Shown: positions 23,266-32,195, numbered from the stretch's first letter. The stretch is DNA of 64,000 bases from Nonomuraea africana (GCF_014873535.1 NZ_JADBEF010000001.1:2294001-2358000), one strand, 5' to 3'. Numbers and translations are program-made. The notes: generated by a model from the sequence alone, not told the origin.

Positions 23266-24200
23266 TCGCGTATCTGGCCAAGCGGGTCGCGGTGCTCCTG
23301 GCGAGCACCGCGACCGCGGGTGTGGTCGTCTTCGCCTTCATGGCGCTGCTGCCGGGCGATCCCGCCGAGGTCGCGCTGGGCGTCAACGCCACGCCGGAGG
23401 CGGTCGAGGCGCTGCGCGGGCAGTGGGGCACCGACCGGCCGCCGCTGACGCAGTTCCTCGACTGGATCGGCGGGCTGGCCACCGGCGACTTCGGCGTCTC
23501 CTACGTCACCAGCTCGCCCATCGGCCAGCAGATCGGCGAGCGCCTCGGCGTCACGCTCACCCTGGTGCTCGGCGGGATGGTGATCGCCCTGATCGTCGCG
23601 GTCCCCGCCGGCACCTTCGCCGCGGTCCACCACCGCAACCCGCTCGGGGCGCTCATCAGCGCGTTCAGCCAGGTCGGCATCGCCGTCCCGGCCTTCCTCG
23701 CGGGCATCCTGCTGGTGTTCGTCTTCGCGGTGCAGGCCCAGGCGCTGCCGTCGGGCGGCTACGTGCCGCCGGCCGAGAACCCGTCGATGTGGTTCCAGTC
23801 GCTGCTGCTGCCGTGGCTGTCGCTCGGGCTGGTCCAGGGCGCGGTCCTCACCAGGTACGTGCGCAGCGCCGTGCTCGAGGTGATGCGCGAGGACTACCTG
23901 CGCACCGCCCGCGCCAAGGGCAGGGGCCGCATGGGCGCGCTGTGGCGGCACGGCCTGCGCAACGCGGCCATCCCCGTCGTCACCGTGCTCGGGCTCCAGC
24001 TGGCCACGCTGCTGATCGGCGCGGTCGTCGTCGAGCGGGTCTTCGTCATCCCCGGGCTCGGCGACCTGCTGCTGAACGGCGTCGCCCAGCGCGACCTGCT
24101 GCTCGTCCAGGGAGTGGTCATGCTGCTCGTGGTGGCCGTCCTGCTGGTGAACTTCGTGGTGGACGTCGCCTACGCCGTCCTCGATCCGAGGTTGCGATGA
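23262..24200 (+). CDS. ABC transporter permease, DppB type (operon 2)
   Basis: A 312-residue permease: TM1 (VAVLLASTATAGVVVFAFMALL) followed by the family segment PGDPAEVALG, periplasmic loop with GDFGVSYVTSSPIGQQI, and EAA loop EDYLRTARAKGRGRMGALWRHGLRNAAIP. It ends YAVLDPRLR. The start is GTG 23262, overlapping the binding-protein stop (GTGA). It forms the channel with the next gene product. Confidence 0.92.
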   Translation: MIAYLAKRVAVLLASTATAGVVVFAFMALLPGDPAEVALGVNATPEAVEALRGQWGTDRPPLTQFLDWIGGLATGDFGVSYVTSSPIGQQIGERLGVTLTLVLGGMVIALIVAVPAGTFAAVHHRNPLGALISAFSQVGIAVPAFLAGILLVFVFAVQAQALPSGGYVPPAENPSMWFQSLLLPWLSLGLVQGAVLTRYVRSAVLEVMREDYLRTARAKGRGRMGALWRHGLRNAAIPVVTVLGLQLATLLIGAVVVERVFVIPGLGDLLLNGVAQRDLLLVQGVVMLLVVAVLLVNFVVDVAYAVLDPRLR

Positions 24201-25018
24201 GAGGGAACCTGGTCATCGGCGCCGTCCTGGTCGGCCTCACGGTGCTGGCCGCGCTGGTGTCGTTCGTCTGGACGCCGCACGACCCCACGCTCGTGGACGC
24301 CGCTCATCGGCTCGCCGCTCCCGGCGGCGACTACCTGCTCGGCACCGACAAGTTCGGCCGCGACACGCTCAGCCAGCTCATGGTCGGCGCGCGCACCACA
24401 CTGTACGTCGGCATCGTCGCGGTCGGCATCGCCGCCGTGATCGGCACGCCGCTCGGCATGGTCGCGGGCATGACGCCGCACGGCTGGCTCTCCGAGCTGA
24501 TCATGCGGGTCAACGACCTGGTGTTCGCCTTCCCCGCCCTGCTGCTCGCGGTCATGCTCGGCGCCGTCTACGGGGCCGGCACGCTCACCGCCATGGTCGC
24601 GATCGGCGTGGCCACGGTGCCCGCCTTCGCCCGCATCGCCCGCGCGGCGACCATGCAGGTCATGGTGACCGACTACATCATGGCCGCCCGCGCCGCCGGA
24701 CGGCGCGGCTTCGCCATCGCGCTGCGGCACGTCCTGCCCAACATCGGCTCCATGCTCATCGTGCAGGCGTCGGTCTCCTTCGCCATCGCCATCCTCGCCG
24801 AGGCCGCTCTGTCCTTCCTCGGCTTCGGCACCAGGCCGCCGACCCCCTCGTGGGGCCGGATGCTGCAGGAGGCGCAGGAGCTGCTGTTCTCCACGCCGCG
24901 CCTGGCCCTGTGGCCGGGGCTCGCGATCGCGCTGGCCGTCCTCGGCTTCAACCTGCTCGGCGACGGCCTGCGCGACCACCTCGACCCGAAGCTCAGGAGG
25001 ATCCGTGCTGAGCGTTGA
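24197..25018 (+). CDS. ABC transporter permease, DppC type (operon 2)
   Basis: A 273-residue permease with the DppC landmarks LGTDKFGRDTLSQLMVGART near the N terminus, EAA loop TDYIMAARAAGRRGFAIALRHVLPN and the end GFNLLGDGLRDHLDPKLR. ATG 24197 overlaps the previous stop (ATGA). Its last 14 bases overlap the next ATPase gene, whose Shine-Dalgarno lies inside it. Confidence 0.92.
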   Translation: MRGNLVIGAVLVGLTVLAALVSFVWTPHDPTLVDAAHRLAAPGGDYLLGTDKFGRDTLSQLMVGARTTLYVGIVAVGIAAVIGTPLGMVAGMTPHGWLSELIMRVNDLVFAFPALLLAVMLGAVYGAGTLTAMVAIGVATVPAFARIARAATMQVMVTDYIMAARAAGRRGFAIALRHVLPNIGSMLIVQASVSFAIAILAEAALSFLGFGTRPPTPSWGRMLQEAQELLFSTPRLALWPGLAIALAVLGFNLLGDGLRDHLDPKLRRIRAER

Positions 25019-25901
25019 GGGACTCACCGTCCGGGCCGACGACGTGGAGTTGGTGCGCGACGTGTCGTTCGGCATCGCGCCCGGTGAGCGCGTCGGCCTG
25101 ATCGGCGAGTCGGGCTCGGGCAAGTCGCTCACCGCGCTCTCGCTGATGGGACTGCTGCCCGAGGGGGTCAGCGCCACGGGCTCGGCGACCCTCAAGGACC
25201 AGCCGCTGCTCGGCGTGCCGGAGAAGCGGGTGAAGAGCCTGCGCGGCAGGGTCGTGTCGATGGTGTTCCAGGAGCCGATGACCGCGCTCAACCCGACCAT
25301 GCGCGTCGGCGCCCAGGTGGCCGAGGTCATGACGCTGCACGGCGTGCCGCGCGCCGAGGCGAGGGAGCGCTCCCTCGACCTGCTGCGGCGGGTCGGCGTC
25401 GAGGCCCCCCGCGCCTACCCGCACCAGCTGTCCGGCGGGCAGCGGCAGCGGGTGATGCTGGCCATCGCCCTGGCCAACGAGCCGTCGCTGCTCATCTGCG
25501 ACGAGCCCACCACCGCGCTCGACGTGACCGTGCAGAAGCAGATGCTGGAGTTGATCGTCGAGCTCGCGCCCGCGGTGCTGTTCATCACCCACGACCTCGC
25601 CGTCGTCGCCTCCGTCTGCTCCCGCGTGCTCGTGATGTACGGCGGGCGCGTCGTGGAGAGCGGCCCGCTGCGCGAGGTGTTCGCCAACCCCCGCCACCGC
25701 TACACCGAGGGACTGCTCGCCGCCTCCAGGCTCACCCCGCGCGGCACCCGCCTGCCCACCATCCCCGGCGCCGTCCCCTCCAGGTTCCCCTCGGGCTGCC
25801 CGTTCAGGGACAGATGCGCCCACGCCTCGCCGACGTGCGAGGACGCCCCAGCGTTGACAGGAGAGGGCCATGCCTACGCCTGCTGGCACCCCCGTGATTG
25901 A
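25005..25901 (+). CDS. ABC transporter ATPase, DppD type (operon 2)
   Basis: A 298-residue ATPase: Walker A GESGSGKS (about 34-41), Q-loop VFQEPMTALNPTM, signature LSGGQRQRV, Walker B LLICDEPTTALD, H-loop THD, and a C-terminal oligopeptide-transporter domain with CPFRDRC. GTG 25005 is preceded by AGGAGG at 24996-25001, which decides the start despite the 14-base overlap. Unlike operon 1, permease and ATPase are separate genes here. Confidence 0.92.
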   Translation: MLSVEGLTVRADDVELVRDVSFGIAPGERVGLIGESGSGKSLTALSLMGLLPEGVSATGSATLKDQPLLGVPEKRVKSLRGRVVSMVFQEPMTALNPTMRVGAQVAEVMTLHGVPRAEARERSLDLLRRVGVEAPRAYPHQLSGGQRQRVMLAIALANEPSLLICDEPTTALDVTVQKQMLELIVELAPAVLFITHDLAVVASVCSRVLVMYGGRVVESGPLREVFANPRHRYTEGLLAASRLTPRGTRLPTIPGAVPSRFPSGCPFRDRCAHASPTCEDAPALTGEGHAYACWHPRD

Positions 25902-26655
25902 GGCCCGCGACCTCACCCGCGTCTACCGCTCCTCACGCTTCAAACCCGGCGTCGAGGCGCTGCGCGGCGTGTCGCTCGAGATCGGGCGCGGTGAGCGGTT
26001 CGGCATCGTCGGCGAGTCAGGCTCGGGCAAGTCCACGCTGCTGCGCCTGCTGTGCGGCCTCGACCGGCCGACCAGCGGCTCGGTCCGCTTCGAGGGCAGG
26101 GAGATCACCGGGCTCGGCGAGCGGCAGCTGCGCTTCCTGCGCGACGACCTGCAGATCGTCTTCCAGGACCCGATGAGCTCGCTCGACCCGCGGATGAGGG
26201 TCCGCGACATCGTCGCCGAGCCCCTCGTCGCCCTCGGCAGGCCGGTCGGCGACCGCGTGGCCCAGCTCCTGACCGAGGTCGGGCTGCCCGCTTCGGCGGC
26301 CGACCGCTACCCGCACCAGTTCTCCGGCGGGCAGCGCCAGCGCATCGCCATCGCCCGCGCTCTCGCGCCGAACCCGAAGGTGCTGGTCGCCGACGAGCCC
26401 GTCAGCGCGCTCGACGTCTCCGTGCGCGGCCAGATACTCAACCTGCTGGCCGACCTCATCGACACGCACGGGCTCACCCTGGTCTTCGTCTCGCACGACC
26501 TGTCCGTCGTGCGGCACGTGTGCGAGTCCGTCGCGGTCATGCACCGCGGCGTCGTCGTCGAGCGCGGCCTCGTCGACGACGTGTGGTCGGCTCCCCAGCA
26601 CGACTACACGCGGACGCTGCTGCAGGCCGTACCCACTCTGGAGGGACTGCTGTGA
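25870..26655 (+). CDS. ABC transporter ATPase, DppF type (operon 2)
   Basis: A 261-residue ATPase with Walker A GESGSGKST (about 47-55), Q-loop VFQDPMSSLDPRMRV, signature FSGGQRQRI, Walker B VLVADEPVSALD and H-loop VSHD. It lacks the cysteine-containing C-terminal domain that its partner has. ATG 25870 follows GACAGGAGAGGG and overlaps the DppD-type gene by 32 bases. The stop overlaps the M20 start by four bases. Confidence 0.9.
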   Translation: MPTPAGTPVIEARDLTRVYRSSRFKPGVEALRGVSLEIGRGERFGIVGESGSGKSTLLRLLCGLDRPTSGSVRFEGREITGLGERQLRFLRDDLQIVFQDPMSSLDPRMRVRDIVAEPLVALGRPVGDRVAQLLTEVGLPASAADRYPHQFSGGQRQRIAIARALAPNPKVLVADEPVSALDVSVRGQILNLLADLIDTHGLTLVFVSHDLSVVRHVCESVAVMHRGVVVERGLVDDVWSAPQHDYTRTLLQAVPTLEGLL

Positions 26656-27833
26656 TCGAGATCGATGCCCAGGGAGTCGTGGAGTTCACCCAGGAACTGG
26701 TCCGCGTCCCCAGCACCAACGACCCCGCCCGCGGGCGCAGCGAGCAACCGGCCGCCGACCTGGTCGCGGCGAAGATGCGTTCGTGGGGCTGGGACGTCGT
26801 GGTCGAGGAGGCCGCCCCCGGCAGGCCGAACGTCGTCGCCGTGGTCGAGGGCGGCGGGGGCGAGGGCCCCACGCTGATGTTCGAGGGCCACACCGACGTG
26901 GTGACCGAGGGCGACCTGTCGGAGTGGACCGTCGACCCGTTCGGCGGCGAGATCCGCGACGGCAGGCTGTGGGGCCGCGGCAGCGCCGACATGAAGTCCG
27001 GCCTGGCCGCCGTCCTGTACGCCACCAGGGCGCTGCAGCTGGCCGGGCCCTTCCCCGGCCGGATCAAGGTGTGCGCGCTGGCCGACGAGGAGGGCCTGAT
27101 GATCGGCGCCCACCACTTCGTCAACTCCGCCCTGTCGGAGGGCGTCGACGCGGCCATCGTGGCCGAGCCGGAGGCGGGCGAGATCTGCGCCGTCGCCAAG
27201 GGGGCGCTGCGGCTGCGCGTCGACTTCACCGGCAAGATGGCGCACGGCGCGATGCCGCAGCACGGGCGCAACCCGATCCAGGCGGTGGGCGCCCTGCTCG
27301 TCGCCCTGCGCGCCTACCAGGAGGAGCTGCAGGCCGCCCATCCCGCGCACGAGCACCTCGGCGAGGTGTACGTCACGCCGACGGTCGTTCAGGCGGGCAG
27401 CCAGGAGCAGGTCAACGTCATCCCCGCGGTGGCCGCCGTCTTCGTCGACGTGCGCACCGTTCCCGGCGTCGCGCACAAGGAGGTCGCCGACAGGGTCGAG
27501 GAGCTGGCCGCCTTCGACGGGATCGAGTCGCGGGTCGCCATCCTGGTGGACCGGCCGCCCGTCGAGGTGCCCGTCACCCACCCGGTCGTCACCGCCCTCG
27601 CCGCCGCGCACACCGCCGTGACCGGCGACGAGCCGGTGTACGGCGGCGTGCCGGGCTCCACCGACGGGACCGTGCTGACGCACTGGGGCGGGATCCCCTC
27701 CGTGGTGTACGGGCCCGGCGGCAAGTGGATCGCGCACCAGGCCGACGAGTTCGTGGAGGTCGAGGAGATCGTCCGCTGCACCCGCGTCTTCGCCGAGGCC
27801 GCGCGGCGCTTCCTCACCGGCGCCGGCCAATGA
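26652..27833 (+). CDS. M20 family peptidase/deacylase (ArgE/DapE type)
   Basis: A 393-residue cytosolic zinc amidohydrolase. Conserved metal and catalytic segments are in order: EGHTDVV (His and catalytic Asp), GRGSADMKSG (bridging Asp), ADEEG (general base Glu), AEPE, and the C-terminal AHQADEF with the last His. A dimerisation insert sits between about 175 and 300 (GKMAHGAMPQHGRNPI). The family removes acyl groups or cleaves C-terminal amides of small peptides. GTG 26652 overlaps the ATPase stop. In this operon it should act on the imported compound. Confidence 0.88.
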   Translation: MIEIDAQGVVEFTQELVRVPSTNDPARGRSEQPAADLVAAKMRSWGWDVVVEEAAPGRPNVVAVVEGGGGEGPTLMFEGHTDVVTEGDLSEWTVDPFGGEIRDGRLWGRGSADMKSGLAAVLYATRALQLAGPFPGRIKVCALADEEGLMIGAHHFVNSALSEGVDAAIVAEPEAGEICAVAKGALRLRVDFTGKMAHGAMPQHGRNPIQAVGALLVALRAYQEELQAAHPAHEHLGEVYVTPTVVQAGSQEQVNVIPAVAAVFVDVRTVPGVAHKEVADRVEELAAFDGIESRVAILVDRPPVEVPVTHPVVTALAAAHTAVTGDEPVYGGVPGSTDGTVLTHWGGIPSVVYGPGGKWIAHQADEFVEVEEIVRCTRVFAEAARRFLTGAGQ

Positions 27834-28900
27834 GGCGGGGAGCGACCAACTCGCTGGCCGACGTCGAAGGGCTCAGGGTCGGCCACGCCCAGCGGGTCGG
27901 CGACGGCTACCGGACCGGCGTGAGCGTGGTGCTGGCCCCGCCCGGCGGCGCGGTCGCGGGCGTGGACGTGCGCGGCGCGGCCCCCGGCACCCGCGAGACG
28001 GAGCTCCTCGACCCGCGCAACCTCGTCGAGCGCGTCCACGCGATCGTGCTGACCGGCGGCAGCGCCTACGGGCTGAGCGCCGCGTGCGGCGTCATGGCGC
28101 GCCTGGCCGACGCGGGGACCGGCTTTCCCGTCGCCGGTGGCGTGGTTCCCATCGTGCCCAGCGCCGTCATCTACGACCTGGGCAGGGGCGGCGCCTTCCG
28201 CGCCACGCCCGACGCGGCGATGGGCGCCGCCGCGTACGACGCGGCCATCGCCCCCGCAGGCGGCCCACCCGGCCTCGCCCAGGCCGGTTCCGTGGGTTTC
28301 TCGCCGGACGGGGCCGGGCCCGGTCATGCGGCCAACGGGTCGGTGGGCGCGGGCACCGGCGCGGTGGCCGGAGGGCTGGCCGGCGGCGTCGGGACGGCGA
28401 GCGCGGTCCTGCCCTCGGGGATCACCGTCGCCGCGCTGGCCGTCGTCAACGCCGCGGGCTCGGTCCTGGACCCGGGCAGCGGCCTGCTCTCGGGCACCCG
28501 GTACGGCCTGCCGGGCGAGTTCGACCACATCGTCGAGCCCGACGCCGGCGAGTACGAGCGGTGGCGCCCGGAGAAGGCGCCCTCGTTCAACACCACGATC
28601 GGCGTCGTCGCCACCGACCTCACCCTGTCCAAGGCCCAGTGCGGCAAGCTCGCGGGCGTCGCGCACGACGGGCTGGCCAGGGCGATCAGGCCCGCGCACA
28701 CGATGGTCGACGGTGACACCATCTTCGCGCTGTCGACCTGCGGCCTGCCGGGCCCCGAGGACACGGACCTGCACGACGTGCTGGCCGCGGCGGCCGACGT
28801 CTTCAGCAGGGCCGTGGCGCACGCCGTCCTGCATGCAACGGGCAGGGCCGGCGCCCCCGCGTACCTGGATGTGTTCTCTAGCGCACGGAGCGGACGATGA
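27830..28900 (+). CDS. P1 (S58, DmpA-type) self-processing aminopeptidase
   Basis: A 356-residue P1 family peptidase. Family landmarks are TNSLADVEGLRVGHAQ at the N terminus, VLTGGSAYGL, the glycine-rich GSVGAGTGAVAGG, and SFNTTIGVVATD, where self-cleavage before a Thr (Thr255 by my count) frees the catalytic N-terminal residue of the beta chain. Characterised members remove N-terminal D-, beta- or L-amino acids or hydrolyse amino-acid amides. The ATG overlaps the M20 stop (ATGA). With the M20 gene it suggests an unusual amide or peptide substrate. Confidence 0.85.
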   Translation: MRRGATNSLADVEGLRVGHAQRVGDGYRTGVSVVLAPPGGAVAGVDVRGAAPGTRETELLDPRNLVERVHAIVLTGGSAYGLSAACGVMARLADAGTGFPVAGGVVPIVPSAVIYDLGRGGAFRATPDAAMGAAAYDAAIAPAGGPPGLAQAGSVGFSPDGAGPGHAANGSVGAGTGAVAGGLAGGVGTASAVLPSGITVAALAVVNAAGSVLDPGSGLLSGTRYGLPGEFDHIVEPDAGEYERWRPEKAPSFNTTIGVVATDLTLSKAQCGKLAGVAHDGLARAIRPAHTMVDGDTIFALSTCGLPGPEDTDLHDVLAAAADVFSRAVAHAVLHATGRAGAPAYLDVFSSARSGR

Positions 28901-30318
28901 GAGAAGGGCTGCCGATCGGTGCAGGCTGGCTGCCGGTCGAGGAGACGGCCGAGGTGGTCTTCCCCTACGACGGGAGCACGGTGGGGCGGGCCCCCGTCGG
29001 AACCGTCGAGCTGGCCAGGAGAGCCGTCGACGAGGCGCTCGCGGTGGCGGGCGAGATGGCCAGGACGCCGTCGCACGCCCGCCGCGCCGCGCTGATGGGC
29101 GCGCACGACGCGTTGCGGGCGCGCACGGAGGACTTCGAGCGGCTGCTCGTGCTGGAGACCGGCAAGCCGCTGGTCGACTGCAGGGTCGAGGTCGCCAGAA
29201 CCCTGGTCACGCTGGCCACGGCCGCCGAGGAGGTGGCCAGGCTGCACGGGGAGACCGTGCCGCTCGACCTGCTGCCCGCGGGCGAGGGCCTGGTCGGGTT
29301 CTGGACCAGGCGGCCGATCGGCGTGGTCGTCGGGATCACCGGGTTCAACTACCCGCTGCTGCTGGCCGCCCACAAGATCGCTCCGGCACTGGCGGCGGGC
29401 TGCCCGGTGATCGTGAAGCCCGCTCCGGCCACCCCGCTGGCGACGCTGCTTCTGGTGGAGCTGCTGCGCGAGGTCGGCGCCGTGCCCGCCGCGGCCGTCC
29501 AGCTCGTCACGGGCGACGTGGAGGTGGGCAGGGCGCTGGTGGAGGACCGGCGGATCGGCGCCGTCTCGTTCACCGGCTCAGCCGCCGCGGGCCACGCCAT
29601 CGCCCGCAACGCCGCCCCCACCAAGGTGGTGCTGGAGCTGGGGTCGAACGCCGCGCTGGTGGTCGCGGCCGACGCCGACCTCGAGGCCGCGGCCGACGCC
29701 GTGGTGCGCGGCGGGTACTACGCGTCGGGTCAGGCGTGCATCTCGGTGCAGCGGGTGGTGGTCGAGGAGGCGGTGCGGGCCGACTTCCTCGACCTGCTGG
29801 CCGCCCGGATGAAGGACGTGGTCGTGGGCGACCCCCGCCTGCCGGAGACGAGGGTGGCGCCGCTGATCGACCAGACCGCCACGCGACGCGTGCTCGGCTG
29901 GGTCGAGTCCGCGGTGGAGGCGGGCGCCCGGCTGGTGACCCCGCCCACGTCGCCGGATGCGGGCGTGATCACGCCGACCGTGCTGGCCGACGTGCCCGAC
30001 GGCGTGGCCGTGTGGGACGAGGAGATCTTCGGGCCGGTGGTGTGCGTGCGCGCCGTGGCCGACCTGGACGAGGCCTTCGAGACCGTCAACCGCTCCAGGT
30101 ACGGCCTGCACGTCTCCGTCTTCACCCGATCGCTGGCCACGGCGTTCGCCGCCATCGAGCGGCTGGAGGCGGGCGGCGTGGTGGTGAACGAGGTGCCGGG
30201 CTTCCGCGCCGACAACATGCCCTATGGCGGCGTCAAGGATTCGGGCATCGGCAGGGAGGGCCCGCGCTTCGCCATCGAGGAGTTCACGGTGACCAGAATG
30301 GCGATCATCCGCCCCTGA
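28897..30318 (+). CDS. NAD(P)-dependent aldehyde dehydrogenase
   Basis: A 473-residue ALDH. The active site is complete: Asn in GFNYPLL, general base Glu247 (LELGSNAALVV, where many relatives have ELGGN) and nucleophile Cys281 (GQACISVQRV), with the usual 34-residue distance; EEIFGPVVCV follows. It oxidises an aldehyde to the acid. ATG 28897 overlaps the P1 peptidase stop (ATGA); it is the last gene of the operon and converges on the SDR gene, which could supply the aldehyde. Confidence 0.9.
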   Translation: MREGLPIGAGWLPVEETAEVVFPYDGSTVGRAPVGTVELARRAVDEALAVAGEMARTPSHARRAALMGAHDALRARTEDFERLLVLETGKPLVDCRVEVARTLVTLATAAEEVARLHGETVPLDLLPAGEGLVGFWTRRPIGVVVGITGFNYPLLLAAHKIAPALAAGCPVIVKPAPATPLATLLLVELLREVGAVPAAAVQLVTGDVEVGRALVEDRRIGAVSFTGSAAAGHAIARNAAPTKVVLELGSNAALVVAADADLEAAADAVVRGGYYASGQACISVQRVVVEEAVRADFLDLLAARMKDVVVGDPRLPETRVAPLIDQTATRRVLGWVESAVEAGARLVTPPTSPDAGVITPTVLADVPDGVAVWDEEIFGPVVCVRAVADLDEAFETVNRSRYGLHVSVFTRSLATAFAAIERLEAGGVVVNEVPGFRADNMPYGGVKDSGIGREGPRFAIEEFTVTRMAIIRP

Positions 30319-30455
30319 CCCGCCATGGCCGAAGCAGCGCTCTTGGCCTCCGCTCGCGGCTCGGCGACGACCAGGCGTGGCGCCCTGGTCACCCCGCGGA
30401 TCACCGGCGGCAGGACGGCGCTGGAGTTCGGGACCACCCACGGCGCGGGTGCGGG

Positions 30456-31220
30456 TCAGTTCGGCGGGTTGAACCTGCCGTCCACCGCGGTCCAGCCGCC
30501 GTCCACGTAGAGGACCGAGCCCGTGACGAAGGTGGCCGCGTCGGAGGCCAGGTAGACCACGGCGCCGGCCATCTCCTCCGGACGCGCCCACCTGCCGAGC
30601 GCGGACTTGGCGGCGTAGGCGTCGTACCAGGCGGGCTCGTCCTTGATCTGGCGGGTGAGCGGCGTCTCGACCACGCCGGGCGCGATCGCGTTGACCCGCA
30701 CGCCCGACGGGCCGAACTCGGCGGCAGCGGTCCGCAGCAGCTGGACCAGGCCCGCCTTGGTGGCGGAGTAAACCCCCTGCCCAGGCTCGGTCACCGCTGC
30801 CCTGATGGAGGCGAAGCCGATGATCGAGCCCGTGCCACGCTCCACCATGCCGGCGCCGAAGGCCCGCACCACCTCGAAGGAGGCGCGCAGATTCAGGTCG
30901 ACGACCCGCTGGAACTCCTCGCCGGAGTAGTCGAGCAGCCGCTTGCGGACGTTGGTGGCGGCGGTGAACACCAGCACGTCGACGGCCCCGAGCGCGCCGG
31001 CCGTCTTCCGCACCGCCGCGGTGTCGAGCACGTCGAGAGACAGGGCCGAGCCGCCGCACGCCGCCGCGGTCTCCTCGGCGGCGGGCAGGTCGCGGTCGGC
31101 GCAGATCACCTCCGCGCCCTGGGCGGCCAGCGCCAGGGCGGCCTGCCTGCCGATGCCGCTGCCCGAACCGATGACAACCGCCCGACGCCCGTCAAGGCGG
31201 AACAACCGCTCGTAGTCCAT
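30456..31220 (-). CDS. Short-chain dehydrogenase/reductase under the same GntR-type operator
   Basis: A 254-residue classical SDR: cofactor loop GSGSGIG (about 18-24; Ser instead of the usual Thr at the motif start), acidic D42 region in CADRD, catalytic Ser138, Tyr151 and Lys155 (YSATKAG), and the C-terminal LYVDGGW. It faces the ALDH gene. A TAGGGT -10 lies six bases before the ATG, suggesting a leaderless transcript, and the ACTGGTC-N-GACCAGT operator sits immediately upstream of it. The near-identity with the operator of operon 2 places it in the same regulon. Probably an alcohol dehydrogenase step. Confidence 0.87.
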   Translation of the reverse strand: MDYERLFRLDGRRAVVIGSGSGIGRQAALALAAQGAEVICADRDLPAAEETAAACGGSALSLDVLDTAAVRKTAGALGAVDVLVFTAATNVRKRLLDYSGEEFQRVVDLNLRASFEVVRAFGAGMVERGTGSIIGFASIRAAVTEPGQGVYSATKAGLVQLLRTAAAEFGPSGVRVNAIAPGVVETPLTRQIKDEPAWYDAYAAKSALGRWARPEEMAGAVVYLASDAATFVTGSVLYVDGGWTAVDGRFNPPN

Positions 31221-31233
31221 GGCCGAACCCTAT

Positions 31234-31257
31234 CTACTGGTCGGACCAGTGCACTAG
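31234..31257. promoter_or_regulatory. GntR operator, copy 2 (before the SDR gene)
   Basis: ACTGGTC-G-GACCAGT at 31236-31250, followed by GCACTAG. The 24-bp stretch matches 21741-21764 at 23 positions; the only difference is the central base of the palindrome. On the minus strand it is three bases upstream of the SDR -10 (TAGGGT, 31232-31227). The acetyltransferase gene starts 25 bases away on the other strand. Confidence 0.85.
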
Positions 31258-31282
31258 GTGCGCTGCTGTGTAGAGTTCCCGG

Positions 31283-31720
31283 GTGCTCATCGAGGAACGC
31301 CCGCTCGCCGACCCCGAGCTCCAGACCCTGCTCGAGGCGGCCTTCGCGGAGCTCGTCGCCCGCTACGGCCCCGAGGGGCGCTCGGGCGTGGACCCCGCCG
31401 CCCGCTTCCTGGTCGCGGTGTCCGACGGGCGGGCGGTCGCGTGCGCCGCCCTCCAGCCGGTGGACGGCCGGACGGGCGAGGTCAAGCGGATGTACGTCCT
31501 GCCGTCGCACAGGGGACGGGGCGCGGCCAGGGCGCTGCTGAAGGCGTTGGAGACGCTCGGCGCCGAACTCGGCCACACGCGCCTCAGACTGACCACGGGA
31601 ATCCGCCAGCCCGAGGCGATCGCGCTGTACGAGAGCTCGGGATACACGCGGATCCCCGCGTACGGCAAGTACGTCGACGAGCCGACGAGCCGGTCCTACG
31701 GGAAGGCGCTCGGGGGGTAG
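31283..31720 (+). CDS. GNAT family N-acetyltransferase (small)
   Basis: A 145-residue acetyltransferase with the acetyl-CoA loop VLPSHRGRGAARALL (motif A, Q/RxxGxG/A) and the C-terminal ALYESSGYTRIPAYGKY of motif B. The GTG start has no Shine-Dalgarno, but TAGAGT at 31271-31276 ends six bases before it, so a leaderless mRNA is plausible. It is divergent from the SDR gene and shares its operator region; whether it belongs to that regulon is unknown. Substrate unknown. Confidence 0.8.
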   Translation: MLIEERPLADPELQTLLEAAFAELVARYGPEGRSGVDPAARFLVAVSDGRAVACAALQPVDGRTGEVKRMYVLPSHRGRGAARALLKALETLGAELGHTRLRLTTGIRQPEAIALYESSGYTRIPAYGKYVDEPTSRSYGKALGG

Positions 31721-31733
31721 GGCAGAGCTCGCG

Positions 31734-32195
31734 TCAGGTCGCGTCAGGCCAGACACAGGTGGAGGTGACCCCGATCCCCAGCACGTCCCCCTGTGTCCAG
31801 GACAGCGAAAGAATGAAGTCATCGGGCCGGCTCCTTCCGGAGATGTCTGGCTCTCCGGCCTGGAGCCCGTTGACACCGGTGATGACGTGCCCCTCCTTCT
31901 GCCAGTGGGCTTTCACCTGATGGGCCACTTCAACGAAACGGTCTTTCGGGATCCCCCGGAGGTAATAGCGGCGATTGACGACGACCCGCTCCTCCGAGCC
32001 GCCGTCTGCGGGGTCGACGCAATAGCGGCGGTTGAGACTAGGAAGAAAGGCGTCAAGTCGTGGTCGCGGCTCGATGACCCTCACCGTGTCGCGGATCAGC
32101 TGCTCAACCCGAGTTGTTGCTTGCTGTTCGTTCACGGTGGGCTTCTCCGCACATCCGGTGAGAATAAGGATCAGAAGGACAATCGTCCGCGTCAT
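31734..32195 (-). CDS. Small lipoprotein of unknown function
   Basis: A 153-residue protein with a lipoprotein signal (MTRTIVLLILILTGC, Cys about residue 15). The mature part has an acidic/basic helical start and the segments RRYCVDPADGGSEERVVVNRRYYLRGI, DRFVEVAHQVKAHWQKEGHVI and FILSLSWTQGDVLGIGVTSTCVWP, with two Cys that could pair. I do not recognise a family. ATG 32195 overlaps the stop of the DUF1023 hydrolase (ATGA), so the two are co-translated and may work together at the cell surface. AT content is higher than in the neighbours. Confidence 0.7.
   Translation of the reverse strand: MTRTIVLLILILTGCAEKPTVNEQQATTRVEQLIRDTVRVIEPRPRLDAFLPSLNRRYCVDPADGGSEERVVVNRRYYLRGIPKDRFVEVAHQVKAHWQKEGHVITGVNGLQAGEPDISGRSRPDDFILSLSWTQGDVLGIGVTSTCVWPDAT

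Noticed and set aside
30319-30455. Coding sequence between the ALDH and SDR genes
   Set aside because: Short open frames on both strands exist, but none has a start signal or similarity; treated as a convergent gap.
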